This document shows positions 18,937 to 26,847 of a stretch of DNA of 64,000 bases, one piece after another (within the stretch, counting starts at the first letter, position 1; the number at the start of each line of letters is the position of its first letter). Made by a program: the position numbers and the translations under genes. The notes under the pieces were generated by a model, which did not search any database, was not told the DNA's origin, and saw only the letters and a program-made list of their open reading frames with translations. The stretch comes from Qipengyuania_B sp965214525 (GTDB taxonomy: Bacteria > Pseudomonadota > Alphaproteobacteria > Sphingomonadales > Sphingomonadaceae): assembly GCA_965214525.1 (NCBI GenBank), contig OZ243959.1, positions 1,550,001-1,614,000 of the forward strand, written 5' to 3'.

Positions 18937-19592
18937 TCAGCCTTTGCCTTCCAGCCCCAGAACAATTGGCAGGGGAGAATGTTGAGCATTTCAAAACTGC
19001 GATCGACACGCTTGAAATGCCGCGCCATCAATTCGCGCGCCTTGGCGGAAAACTGGTAGACCAGGAATGCGCCGCCCGGCCTGACCGCTGCATACGTCTC
19101 GTATGCGATCCGCTCGCCGATGCCCGGTGGCAGGGTCGAGAACGGCAGGCCCGAGAGGATATAATCGGCATGATCCTCACCATGCTTGGCCAGGATCGCG
19201 CGTACATCCTCGGCTGATCCGTGGATCGCATGAAAACGCGGATCGACGATCGTGCGATCGAGGTAATCGATATACAGGCGATTGGTATCGATAACGATCA
19301 GCTTGCCATCGTGCGGCAGCCGATCGAGCACCGGCCGGCAGAAAGTGCCCACGCCCGGCCCGTATTCCACAAACACCCTGCAGCGATCCCACTCGACCGG
19401 TGCCAGCATCTTGGCGATGGTGAAGCGCGAGGACGGAATGATCGAGCCGACCATGCGCGGGTTCTCGACGAACCCTCGAAAGAACACCCGCCATTGATCC
19501 AGCAGACTATGACTGGACGATGCGCGCACCGCGGTGCGAGCGGAATCGAATTCGTTCAAGGCGGTCTTCCAATCGCTTGTCCGTCCAATCAA
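18933..19592 (-). CDS. SAM-dependent methyltransferase, PmtA/phospholipid N-methyltransferase-like
   Basis: A class I SAM methyltransferase of about 219 aa. VFVEYGPGVGTFCRPVLDRL is motif I with the acidic residue and GxG, LIVIDTNRLYIDYL carries the SAM-ribose acidic residue, and ADYILSGLPFSTLP matches the post-motif seen in PmtA-like phospholipid methyltransferases and rRNA-dimethylase relatives. The leading FFRGFVENPRMVGSIIPSSR is typical of these proteins. A role in phosphatidylcholine synthesis is possible but not proven. I prefer TTG at 19592, which has AAGGAAAG upstream; the frame can extend to TTG at 19637. Confidence 0.78.
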   Translation of the reverse strand: MIGRTSDWKTALNEFDSARTAVRASSSHSLLDQWRVFFRGFVENPRMVGSIIPSSRFTIAKMLAPVEWDRCRVFVEYGPGVGTFCRPVLDRLPHDGKLIVIDTNRLYIDYLDRTIVDPRFHAIHGSAEDVRAILAKHGEDHADYILSGLPFSTLPPGIGERIAYETYAAVRPGGAFLVYQFSAKARELMARHFKRVDRSFEMLNILPCQLFWGWKAKAD

Positions 19593-19697
19593 AACGGAAC
19601 TTTCCTTGCGCCTCGCAAATTCGCAGCCTTTTTGCAAGCTTGGCCGTTGAACCTTCCGCCCGGGCGGCCTACCACCGCAGGAACGCCCAAGCGAACC

Positions 19698-21074
19698 ATG
19701 CGCCTATCCCCACAGCCTTTGCCACCGTCCGCGGCGACCAACCGTCCGATCTCGAACGGCAGGATGGCGTTGTTATTCGTCGTGATGCTGACGACGGCCG
19801 CAGGCAACACGGCGATGCAATCGGTCATGCCCTCGATCGGCACGGCGCTTGGCGTTGCGGACGTATGGATTAGCCTCGCCTACACCTGGTCGGCACTGTT
19901 ATGGGTTGTCTGCGCGCCCATCTGGGCGCGCCGGTCCGATCGGCGCGGGCGCAAGGCGATGATGGCGCTGGGCCTGATCGGGTTCAGCGCCTCGATGGCA
20001 TTGTGTGGCCTCGTCCTGTGGTTCGGACTGCTAGGCATCTTGCCGGCATTATGGACGCTGCTGCTGTTCGCCCTGTTCCGCAGCCTTTACGGCGGGTTCG
20101 GTTCTGCTGCACCCCCCGCCGTGCAGGCCTATGTCGCCGCTCGAACCGCCCGTGCGGAACGAACGCAGGCACTCTCCCTGATAGCATCGAGCTTTGGCCT
20201 GGGGACGGTCATCGGACCCGCGCTGGCGCCGTTGCTGATCTTCCCAGGCCTTGGCCTGACCGGACCATTCGTGGCCTTTGCCGTGTTCGGGCTTGCAGCC
20301 CTTATCGCGTTGCGAATGAGGCTACCCAATGACGAACCGCAATTCGCCGCACGCGGCGGTACTTACGACGCGCCATACGGAGCCGGGTCCGCCAGTGGTC
20401 ACGATGACAAGGATGACGCGCATGCAACAAATGGCGATGAACATGCGCAATCCGGCACGCTGCCGACCTCTGGTGTGGACACCCGCCTAAGCTGGTGGGA
20501 GGATCGCATGCGGCCGTGGGTCGTCTCCGGGTTGCTGGGCGGGCACGCACAGGCGATGATCCTGGGCTTGTCCGGCTTCTTGGTGCTTGATCGGTTGGGG
20601 TTCAGGGATGATCCGGCGGCGGGAACCGGCCCGGTCGGTCTGGTGCTGATGGCCGGCGCGATCGCCACGCTGCTGGCCCAGTGGGGCGTCATCCCCCGGT
20701 TGAAGCTAGGTCCGCGGGCAGCGGTCTTGTGGGGCGCCGCCATTGCCGGCCTGGGCACCATCGCGTTCGCCCTCGCCAACGATCTGCATGCCATTGCGCT
20801 TGGTTATTCGGTCGCGTCTCTTGGGTTCGGGCTGTTTCGTCCCGGCTTTACGGCAGGTGCTTCGCTGGCCGTTTCCCGTGCCGAACAAGGCGAGGCATCG
20901 GGCATCGTCGCGTCGGTCAACGGGGCCGCCTACATCTTCGCTCCGGCAGTAGGCGTGTGGCTGTACGGCCATTCCAGCTGGCTGGCTTTCATCACGATCG
21001 TCACCTTGTGCGGGATCGTCTTCATCCTCGGCTGGCGCTCCCTCATGTCTGACGAGACCCTGATCGAGGATTGA
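19698..21074 (+). CDS. MFS transporter
   Basis: A 458 aa major-facilitator protein with 12 predicted helices. The loop between helices 2 and 3 contains PIWARRSDRRGRKAMMALGL, the MFS motif A. Between the two six-helix halves there is an unusually long cytosolic loop rich in Gly, His and Asp (around residues 215-260, with SGHDDKDDAHATNGDEHA). The substrate is unknown; a drug or metabolite exporter is likely. The open frame extends far upstream but ATG at 19698 (MRLSPQPLPP) fits family length. Confidence 0.86.
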   Translation: MRLSPQPLPPSAATNRPISNGRMALLFVVMLTTAAGNTAMQSVMPSIGTALGVADVWISLAYTWSALLWVVCAPIWARRSDRRGRKAMMALGLIGFSASMALCGLVLWFGLLGILPALWTLLLFALFRSLYGGFGSAAPPAVQAYVAARTARAERTQALSLIASSFGLGTVIGPALAPLLIFPGLGLTGPFVAFAVFGLAALIALRMRLPNDEPQFAARGGTYDAPYGAGSASGHDDKDDAHATNGDEHAQSGTLPTSGVDTRLSWWEDRMRPWVVSGLLGGHAQAMILGLSGFLVLDRLGFRDDPAAGTGPVGLVLMAGAIATLLAQWGVIPRLKLGPRAAVLWGAAIAGLGTIAFALANDLHAIALGYSVASLGFGLFRPGFTAGASLAVSRAEQGEASGIVASVNGAAYIFAPAVGVWLYGHSSWLAFITIVTLCGIVFILGWRSLMSDETLIED

Positions 21075-21079
21075 GCGTC

Positions 21080-21424
21080 CTACAGGATTTCGTAGACCAG
21101 TTCCTTGGGACGGCACAAGCGCACGCCCTTATCAGTCCGCACGAGCGGCCGCTCGATCAATCCTGGATCGGCCTCCATAGCGGCAAGAACCGTCTCGTCC
21201 GATGCCGTTGGCAGACCACGTTCTTCGGCCGTCGTGCCGCGTGTCCGCACCCCTTGGGCAGGCGCGATCCCAGCATCGCGATACAGCTCTTCCAGTTGCC
21301 AGCGACTGGGCGGGTGCTTCAGATACTCGATGACCGTAAGATCCAGTCCCGCTTGCTCCTGCAGGATCGCCAACGTGTCACGCGAGGTCCCGCATTTGGG
21401 GTTATGCCAGATCGTCGCTTTCAT
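21080..21424 (-). CDS. arsC: ArsC-family arsenate reductase (glutaredoxin type)
   Basis: A 114 aa thioredoxin-fold protein. The N-terminal IWHNPKCGTSRDTL carries the catalytic Cys11 of the CxxxR loop, and the C-terminal part has IERPLVRTDKGVRLCRPKE, where the conserved RPLV segment and Arg residues bind arsenate. There is no arsR, arsB or acr3 gene nearby, so it stands outside a normal ars operon. ArsC/YffB-type proteins of this size are not all true arsenate reductases. Confidence 0.87.
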   Translation of the reverse strand: MKATIWHNPKCGTSRDTLAILQEQAGLDLTVIEYLKHPPSRWQLEELYRDAGIAPAQGVRTRGTTAEERGLPTASDETVLAAMEADPGLIERPLVRTDKGVRLCRPKELVYEIL

Positions 21425-21550
21425 CCCGCGGTTCCTAAGACGCTACGTCGCAAGCACAATACCACCGACACGGGGTGTCCCGACACTTTTTCACGTTGAC
21501 CGGCGCTTCCCCATTGCCACTGCGAATGTTTCGCAATAGCAGCTTCGCCA

Positions 21551-21569
21551 GCTAATGATAATTATTCGC
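21551..21569 (+). promoter_or_regulatory. Fur box upstream of TonB receptor
   Basis: The 19 bases GCTAATGATAATTATTCGC match the canonical Fur box (GATAATGATAATCATTATC) at 15 positions. The site lies 16 bp before the receptor start codon, where bound Fur would block transcription or initiation. This implies repression of the receptor when iron is sufficient. The call is from sequence similarity only. Confidence 0.75.
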
Positions 21570-21585
21570 AGGATGAGGGACGCAG

Positions 21586-23691
21586 ATGATTCAGCCGACG
21601 CAAATAGGCTTCGTTACAGCGGCGTTGCTATGGAGCGTATCGGTATGGGCGGGGACCGAGGATAACGCGCAACCCGAACGCGACTATCTGCCAGAGGACA
21701 TCGTCGTGACCGGTCAGCGCGATGGCTACCGGGTTGACGATGGTTTCACCGCCACCAAAACCGCCACCCCGATTATCGACGTTCCTCAGACAATCACCGC
21801 GATTACCCGCGACCAGTTGGACGATCAGAACGTGCGCTCGTTGAACGACGCGTTGCGCTTCGTACCCGGCGTTTCGATGGAATCGGGCGAAGGCCACCGC
21901 GACGAGGTCTTCATCCGCGGACAGGAAACCACGGCGGATTTCTATCTCGATGGACTGCGGGACGATGCGGAATATTACCGCCCGCTCTACAACATCGAAC
22001 GGGTGGAAATCGTAAAAGGCGCAAACGCCCTTATTTTCGGGCGCGGTGCAGGCGGTGGTGCGATCAATCGGGTCAGCAAGAGAGCGCCATTGGGGCGCGA
22101 ACTGCTAGGTGGTAACGCCAGCATCGATACGTTCGGGGCGTTCAACATCTCGGGCGACCTCGCGGCACCGCTCTCGGGCAATATCGCTGTGCGGCTCAAC
22201 GCGACATACGAAGAGTTCGCCAATAACCGCGCCGTGTATGATGGTCGGTTTGTCGGCATGAGCCCGACCGCGACGCTGAGCCTTGGCGCGGATACTACAC
22301 TGGTTGCCAGCTACACGTACGACAATGACGAGCGTGTGACCGATCGCGGCATTCCTGCCTTCCGCAACCGCCCTTTGGCGGACAATTACGACACCTTCTT
22401 CGGCGACCCGGACTACAATCATAGCGAGGTCGAGGCGCATATCGCGCGCACCCGTCTGGAGCATGAGTTTACCGGTCAACTGACTGCCAATGCGACGGTC
22501 CAATACGCACATTACGACAAGTTCTACGCCAACATCGTGCCGAGCGCAGCGTTGGATCGGAACGGGGACGATGTGCCTGATGCCGTTCGCGTCTCCGGCT
22601 ACGAAAGCGGGACCGTACGCGAGAACATCATCGGCCAGGCAAATCTCGTCTGGACCGGTCGGACAGGCGGCATCGGGCACACCGTCCTGATGGGCGCCGA
22701 GTTCGCCTATCAGGATACCGATGCCATTCGCAACCGCGCGCTATTCGCAGACGCGAAAACCTCTGCTACGGTCGATCTGTCACAGCCCATTGCGGTGCCG
22801 GCGTTCATACTGGAGCCGCAGCGATCCAGCCGTTCCGAGCTTACCGTCTATTCGCTTTACGTGCAGGATCAGGTCCGCCTTACCGGCTGGCTGGAGTTGG
22901 TTCTCGGCGCACGCTTCGACAGGTTCGAACTGGACAGCGTGAACCTTCTCGACGGGTTCCAAGGCGCGCGATCCGACAATGATCTCAGCCCGCGCGTCGG
23001 CGTCATCGTGAAGCCGCAATCCAATCTGTCTCTCTATGCGAGCTACGCCGAAAGCTTCCTTCCAGCCGCAGGCGACCAGTTCACTGTCTTGAGCCAGGCG
23101 AGCGCGGCGCTGGAGCCGGAAAACTTCGACAATCTCGAAGCGGGTATCAAGTGGGCTCCGCGCGGCGATCTGCTGGCAACGGCGGCTGTGTTTAGGCTCG
23201 ACCGGTCGAACACCCCGGCAACGACGAACCTGGGCTTGCGCGTGCTGACAGGCGAGAGCCGCGTGCAGGGAGCGGAGCTTTCGCTTGCTGGCTCGATATT
23301 GCCGAACTTTCACGTGAACGCTGGCTACACCTATCTGGATGGCGAGATACGCTCCAGCACCGACGCGGCCGAAGTCGGGGATGAATTGCAGCAATTGCCC
23401 GAACATCAGATCGGCGCCTGGGGCCGATACGACTTGACCGACCGGTTTGGCATCGGGGTGGGTCTTGTCCACCAGTCAAGCCAATTCGCCAGCTTTAGCA
23501 ACACGACCATCCTGCCGTCCTACACGCGGATCGACGCGGCGGCGTTCTACCGCTTTAACGATGAAATCAGCCTCCAGGTGAATGTCGAAAACCTTACGGA
23601 CGCGCGATATTACCCCAGTGCGCACGGAGACAACAACATCCAACCCGGCGACGCTCTTAGCGTCCGCTTCGGTATCACCGCGGAATTGTAA
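21586..23691 (+). CDS. TonB-dependent siderophore receptor
   Basis: A 701 aa outer-membrane beta-barrel importer for a ferric siderophore, energised by TonB. It has a signal peptide (about residues 1-22), a short region that may meet the TonB box, a plug domain (about 55-170) with VDVPQTITAITRDQL-like sequence (here IDVPQTITAITRDQL), and a 22-strand-type barrel. The late LYASYAESFLPAAGDQF and NVENLTDARYYPSAHGDN are hallmarks of FiuA/FhuA-like receptors. The protein ends GDALSVRFGITAEL, so the last residue is Leu rather than the usual aromatic. A ribosome-binding site (GAGGGA) and a Fur box precede it. Confidence 0.93.
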   Translation: MIQPTQIGFVTAALLWSVSVWAGTEDNAQPERDYLPEDIVVTGQRDGYRVDDGFTATKTATPIIDVPQTITAITRDQLDDQNVRSLNDALRFVPGVSMESGEGHRDEVFIRGQETTADFYLDGLRDDAEYYRPLYNIERVEIVKGANALIFGRGAGGGAINRVSKRAPLGRELLGGNASIDTFGAFNISGDLAAPLSGNIAVRLNATYEEFANNRAVYDGRFVGMSPTATLSLGADTTLVASYTYDNDERVTDRGIPAFRNRPLADNYDTFFGDPDYNHSEVEAHIARTRLEHEFTGQLTANATVQYAHYDKFYANIVPSAALDRNGDDVPDAVRVSGYESGTVRENIIGQANLVWTGRTGGIGHTVLMGAEFAYQDTDAIRNRALFADAKTSATVDLSQPIAVPAFILEPQRSSRSELTVYSLYVQDQVRLTGWLELVLGARFDRFELDSVNLLDGFQGARSDNDLSPRVGVIVKPQSNLSLYASYAESFLPAAGDQFTVLSQASAALEPENFDNLEAGIKWAPRGDLLATAAVFRLDRSNTPATTNLGLRVLTGESRVQGAELSLAGSILPNFHVNAGYTYLDGEIRSSTDAAEVGDELQQLPEHQIGAWGRYDLTDRFGIGVGLVHQSSQFASFSNTTILPSYTRIDAAAFYRFNDEISLQVNVENLTDARYYPSAHGDNNIQPGDALSVRFGITAEL

Positions 23692-23703
23692 CCCTGCTCA
23701 AAT

Positions 23704-23719
23704 CCGCCTCGCGCGGCGG
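23704..23719. terminator. Short GC hairpin between convergent genes
   Basis: CCGCC-TCGCGC-GGCGG forms a 5-bp stem with a 6-nt loop in the 34-bp gap between the TonB receptor and the convergent [2Fe-2S] gene. It has no T-run on either side, so at best it is a weak bidirectional terminator or a transcript-end stabiliser. Confidence 0.3.
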
Positions 23720-23725
23720 CACCGG

Positions 23726-24277
23726 TTATTCATCGGCGAGCGGTTCGGTGCCGATCGCCGGCACTGCGCGCGAAGCCTCGGCCGTGCTGATGCCGGGACG
23801 CGGAGCCGCATCGACCGTCTCGGCACGCGCGGCAATGCGCCCTGCCAGCGCGACCGCGCGAACGAGCCGCGGATAGACGCCGCATCGGCACAAATTGGGG
23901 ATGGCCGCCGCAACGTCATCGCTTGTCGGCGCGCGGTTCTGCCGCAACAGGGCCGCGGCCGCCATGACGATGCCCGGCGTGCAAAACCCGCACTGGATCG
24001 CCTGTTCCGCCACCATCGCCTGTTGCACCGGGTGAGACCGGTCGCGCGACAACCCCTCGATCGTGGTGATGACCCGCCCCTCCGCCTCAGCCAATGTCAC
24101 CAGGCACGAGCGCAGCGCTTCACCATCGATATGGATCATGCACGCATAGCAATCACCGACCGCGCATCCGTTCTTGGTGCCGGTGAGGTTCGCTGCATCC
24201 CGCAGGGCGAACAGCAGCGGGGTATCGGGGTCCATCAGGAAGTCGACCGGCCGACCGTTCACTGTCATTGCGGTCAT
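23726..24277 (-). CDS. (2Fe-2S)-binding protein, xanthine dehydrogenase small-subunit family
   Basis: A 183 aa iron-sulfur subunit of the molybdenum hydroxylase type. The plant-ferredoxin cluster ligands are Cys38, Cys43, Cys46 (GCAVGDCYAC) and Cys58; the second cluster motifs QCGFCTPG and NLCRCGVYPRL follow. In known enzymes this subunit passes electrons from a molybdopterin large subunit. No such subunit is in the window, and the usual GCGxGxCGAC is altered to GCAVGDCYAC. The tail after residue 150 is Ala-rich and non-conserved. It is the last gene of a three-gene leftward operon with the zinc-ribbon and aldolase genes (3-bp gap). Confidence 0.88.
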   Translation of the reverse strand: MTAMTVNGRPVDFLMDPDTPLLFALRDAANLTGTKNGCAVGDCYACMIHIDGEALRSCLVTLAEAEGRVITTIEGLSRDRSHPVQQAMVAEQAIQCGFCTPGIVMAAAALLRQNRAPTSDDVAAAIPNLCRCGVYPRLVRAVALAGRIAARAETVDAAPRPGISTAEASRAVPAIGTEPLADE

Positions 24278-24280
24278 GGT

Positions 24281-24496
24281 TCAGGCGTCCGGGACGTAGC
24301 TTTGCAGAAGTCCGCAACGGTCGCAGCGGTAGCTATGGACCTGCTGGACAATCTTGCTCTTGATCACCTTCATGCCCCACCAGTCTTTGACCATACTGCT
24401 AGGAGCCCAACCCAACTGCTGCCGGTACGTGCCGTCCGCAAGCACGCCTTTGGTCATTCGCCCGCCACAGTCGCGGCAGGTCTTGGTCTGCTCCAT
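24281..24496 (-). CDS. Small zinc-ribbon protein
   Basis: A 71 aa protein with two CxxC knuckles, CRDCGGRMTKG near the N-terminus and YRCDRCGLLQSY near the C-terminus, which would bind one zinc ion. The middle holds WAPSSMVKDWWG. It resembles small PF20097-like zinc-ribbon proteins with no known function. Its ATG overlaps the stop of the aldolase gene (TGATG), so the two are translated together. Confidence 0.75.
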   Translation of the reverse strand: MEQTKTCRDCGGRMTKGVLADGTYRQQLGWAPSSMVKDWWGMKVIKSKIVQQVHSYRCDRCGLLQSYVPDA

Positions 24497-25257
24497 CAGT
24501 CCCGCCAGCTATTGTCGACCCGGTCGATCTTGCGCTTCCATGCCTCGAAATCGAACATCCCCGCCCCACCCTGGCTCGACATCTGCGACAGGTCGCGCTG
24601 GTGCACGCCGACCACTTCATTGGACACGTACAACGGCTGCCCCATCGATAGCGTCGCGACCTGTATCTCGCAGGCCCGCTGCAACGCCCACATCTGCACG
24701 AACATTTGCTGGATGGTCTTGCCCATCACGACCGGACCGTGATTGCGCAGCATCAGTATGTTCTTGCTGCCCAGGTTCTGAACCAGCCGCTCGCCCTCTT
24801 CGCTTCGAACGGTGACGCCTTCGAAATCGTGATAGCCGATCTGGCCGATGAAGTTGCAAGCGTAAAAGTTGATCGGCAGCAGTCCTTCCTCGCTACTGCA
24901 CACCGCCATGGTCGCCGTGGTATGAACGTGGCAGATGGCGTGAGCGCGCTCGATATGCTCATGGAAATAGGCGTGCTGGGTGAATCCTGCCTTGTTCACC
25001 ATGTAAGACGATCCGCCGATATTATTGCCCTCGACATCGATCTTGACTAGGTTGGAAGCGGTTACCTCCTCGTACAGTAGCCCAAATGGGTTGATGAGAA
25101 ACGCACCCTCCTCGCCGGGAACTTTAACGGAAATGTGGTTGTAGATCGATTCCGACCAGCCGAGATGATCGAAGATACGATAGCAAGCGGCCAAGTCCAG
25201 CCGGGCTTGCCATTCCTCGGCAGAACATTCGTAATCGAGTTTCGCTTTCGTCGCCAT
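24496..25257 (-). CDS. Class II aldolase/adducin family protein
   Basis: A 253 aa protein of the class II aldolase fold, which uses a zinc ion held by histidines. ESIYNHISVKVPGE near the N-terminus, AICHVHTTATMAVCSSEEG (HxH zinc ligands) in the middle and LMLRNHGPVVMGKT late are family hallmarks. The sequence is of the adducin-like clade common in alphaproteobacteria, where the substrate is usually unknown; L-fuculose-phosphate aldolase is the best known relative. It starts the operon with the zinc-ribbon and [2Fe-2S] genes. Confidence 0.87.
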   Translation of the reverse strand: MATKAKLDYECSAEEWQARLDLAACYRIFDHLGWSESIYNHISVKVPGEEGAFLINPFGLLYEEVTASNLVKIDVEGNNIGGSSYMVNKAGFTQHAYFHEHIERAHAICHVHTTATMAVCSSEEGLLPINFYACNFIGQIGYHDFEGVTVRSEEGERLVQNLGSKNILMLRNHGPVVMGKTIQQMFVQMWALQRACEIQVATLSMGQPLYVSNEVVGVHQRDLSQMSSQGGAGMFDFEAWKRKIDRVDNSWRD

Positions 25258-25395
25258 GATATCGTCCCTTGATTGCCGCTTCGTATAGGGTGACTATCGC
25301 ATGCGAGGGCCATCGGGTGCAAGCGCGACGCGGGCTGTTGCGTGGCGGATCGGCGCCTGCCTTGTCTTCGCGCGCTGAGCCGCTACGGCGTAAAG

Positions 25396-26754
25396 ATGAG
25401 CGAGCAGGCCAGACTGACGCGCGGAAGCATTCGCCGCCATCTCGTCATGCAGACCTGGCCAATGGTCATCGGTGTCGCGGCGATCATGTCGATCGGTTTG
25501 ATCGATGCCTACTTCATCGGGCAACTGGGCGCCAAGCAACTGGCTGCCATCTCCTTCATCTTTCCCATCTCGGTCGCGCTTGGCAGCCTTGGCGTGGGCG
25601 TGATGGTCGGCATCAATTCGGTAATCGCCCGGGCGCTGGGCGCTGGAGATGTCGAACGTGCCCATGCGCGCGCGACATTCGGCATCGTCTTTGCCGTCGG
25701 GTGTGGCGTCGTCATGGGGCTGACACTGTTCGCCCTGCTCGATCCGCTGTTTCGCCTGATGAACGCAAGCGATGACCTGCTGCCCTTCATCCATACCTAC
25801 ATGCGCCCGTTCGCACTCGCCTACCCGTTGCAACTGGCCATCATGGGCTTCAACGGCGCCCTACGTGGACAGGGCGAAGCGAAGAAAACCTCGATCGTGT
25901 CAATCAGCTATGCCGCCGGAAACTGGGTGCTCGACCCGATCCTCATCACCGGAGCGTTCGGCTTTTCCGGGTTCGGCATCGTCGGCGCCGTCTATGCGAC
26001 GATCGCCGGCTGGATCATCGGGATCATCGTTGCATGGTTGTTATTGCGACAGACGCCGTTGGCGTTTCAACCTCGCAGCCTGCCCAAGGCCGACATCGGC
26101 GCTTCGGCAAAAGCCATCCTTGGGGTGGCAGGGCCGGCGTCTTTTTCCAACGCGATCAATCCCATCGGCCTGTCCGTGCTGACCGCAATGGTGGCGGCGC
26201 AAGGCGAGGCTGCCGTGGCCGGGTTCGGCGCTGCGGGCCGGCTGCAAAGCTTCGCTGTCGTGCCCCTGCTGGGGCTGTCGGGTTCCATCGGGGGCATCAT
26301 CGGGCAGAACTGGGGCGCGGGCCGGATCGATCGCGCCGGCCGGGCGATGAAATATGCCGCCGCGTTCAGTCTTTCATACGGGTTGGCGATCGCGGCGATT
26401 CTGGCTTTGCAACCCTCCTGGTTCGCCCAGCTCTTCACCGACGATCCCGCTGTCATCCGCGAGTTCTCCGCCTACCTGACCATCGCAGCCTGGGGCTATG
26501 GGGGCTATGGCTTGCTGATCGTCGGGAATGGTGCCCTGAACGCTGTCGACCGCGCGAATTGGGCACTTGCGCAAAGCGTCGCGCGGGTTTTCCTGATAAT
26601 GCTTCCTTTCGCCTATCTGCTGCAGGGAAAATGGGGTTCGGAGGCGGCTTATGCGGCCGAATTGATTGCCAACCTTGTAGGCGGCGCAATCGCCGCGGGA
26701 GTGGTGTGGTACATCTTGCGGCGGCCGGGCGCAGCGCAAACTTCGCATGCATGA
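25396..26754 (+). CDS. MATE family efflux transporter
   Basis: A 452 aa membrane protein with 12 helices in two bundles, MATE fold, exporting cationic compounds against Na+ or H+. The N-terminal half has MQTWPMVIGVAAIMSIGLIDAYFIGQLG and a GVMVGINSVIARALGAGD motif; the second half has FGAAGRLQSFAVVPLLGLSGSIGGIIGQNWGAG. These spacings are typical of the DinF/NorM group. I chose ATG at 25396 (MSEQARLTRGSI); the frame is open further upstream to 25342. The substrate is unknown. Confidence 0.9.
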   Translation: MSEQARLTRGSIRRHLVMQTWPMVIGVAAIMSIGLIDAYFIGQLGAKQLAAISFIFPISVALGSLGVGVMVGINSVIARALGAGDVERAHARATFGIVFAVGCGVVMGLTLFALLDPLFRLMNASDDLLPFIHTYMRPFALAYPLQLAIMGFNGALRGQGEAKKTSIVSISYAAGNWVLDPILITGAFGFSGFGIVGAVYATIAGWIIGIIVAWLLLRQTPLAFQPRSLPKADIGASAKAILGVAGPASFSNAINPIGLSVLTAMVAAQGEAAVAGFGAAGRLQSFAVVPLLGLSGSIGGIIGQNWGAGRIDRAGRAMKYAAAFSLSYGLAIAAILALQPSWFAQLFTDDPAVIREFSAYLTIAAWGYGGYGLLIVGNGALNAVDRANWALAQSVARVFLIMLPFAYLLQGKWGSEAAYAAELIANLVGGAIAAGVVWYILRRPGAAQTSHA

Positions 26755-26847
26755 CGATCTGTCCTGCCCTTAAACTCCAATGCGCAGTGACGAAACGTTA
26801 ACCAACTAGGTCCATGTCCGTGAACGAATGTTCGGAGAACGTCGCTG

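Noticed and set aside
26790..26811. GTTAACC half-site before cheA, as a CtrA operator.
   Set aside because: A single half-site without the TTAA-N7-TTAA partner is too weak to claim.
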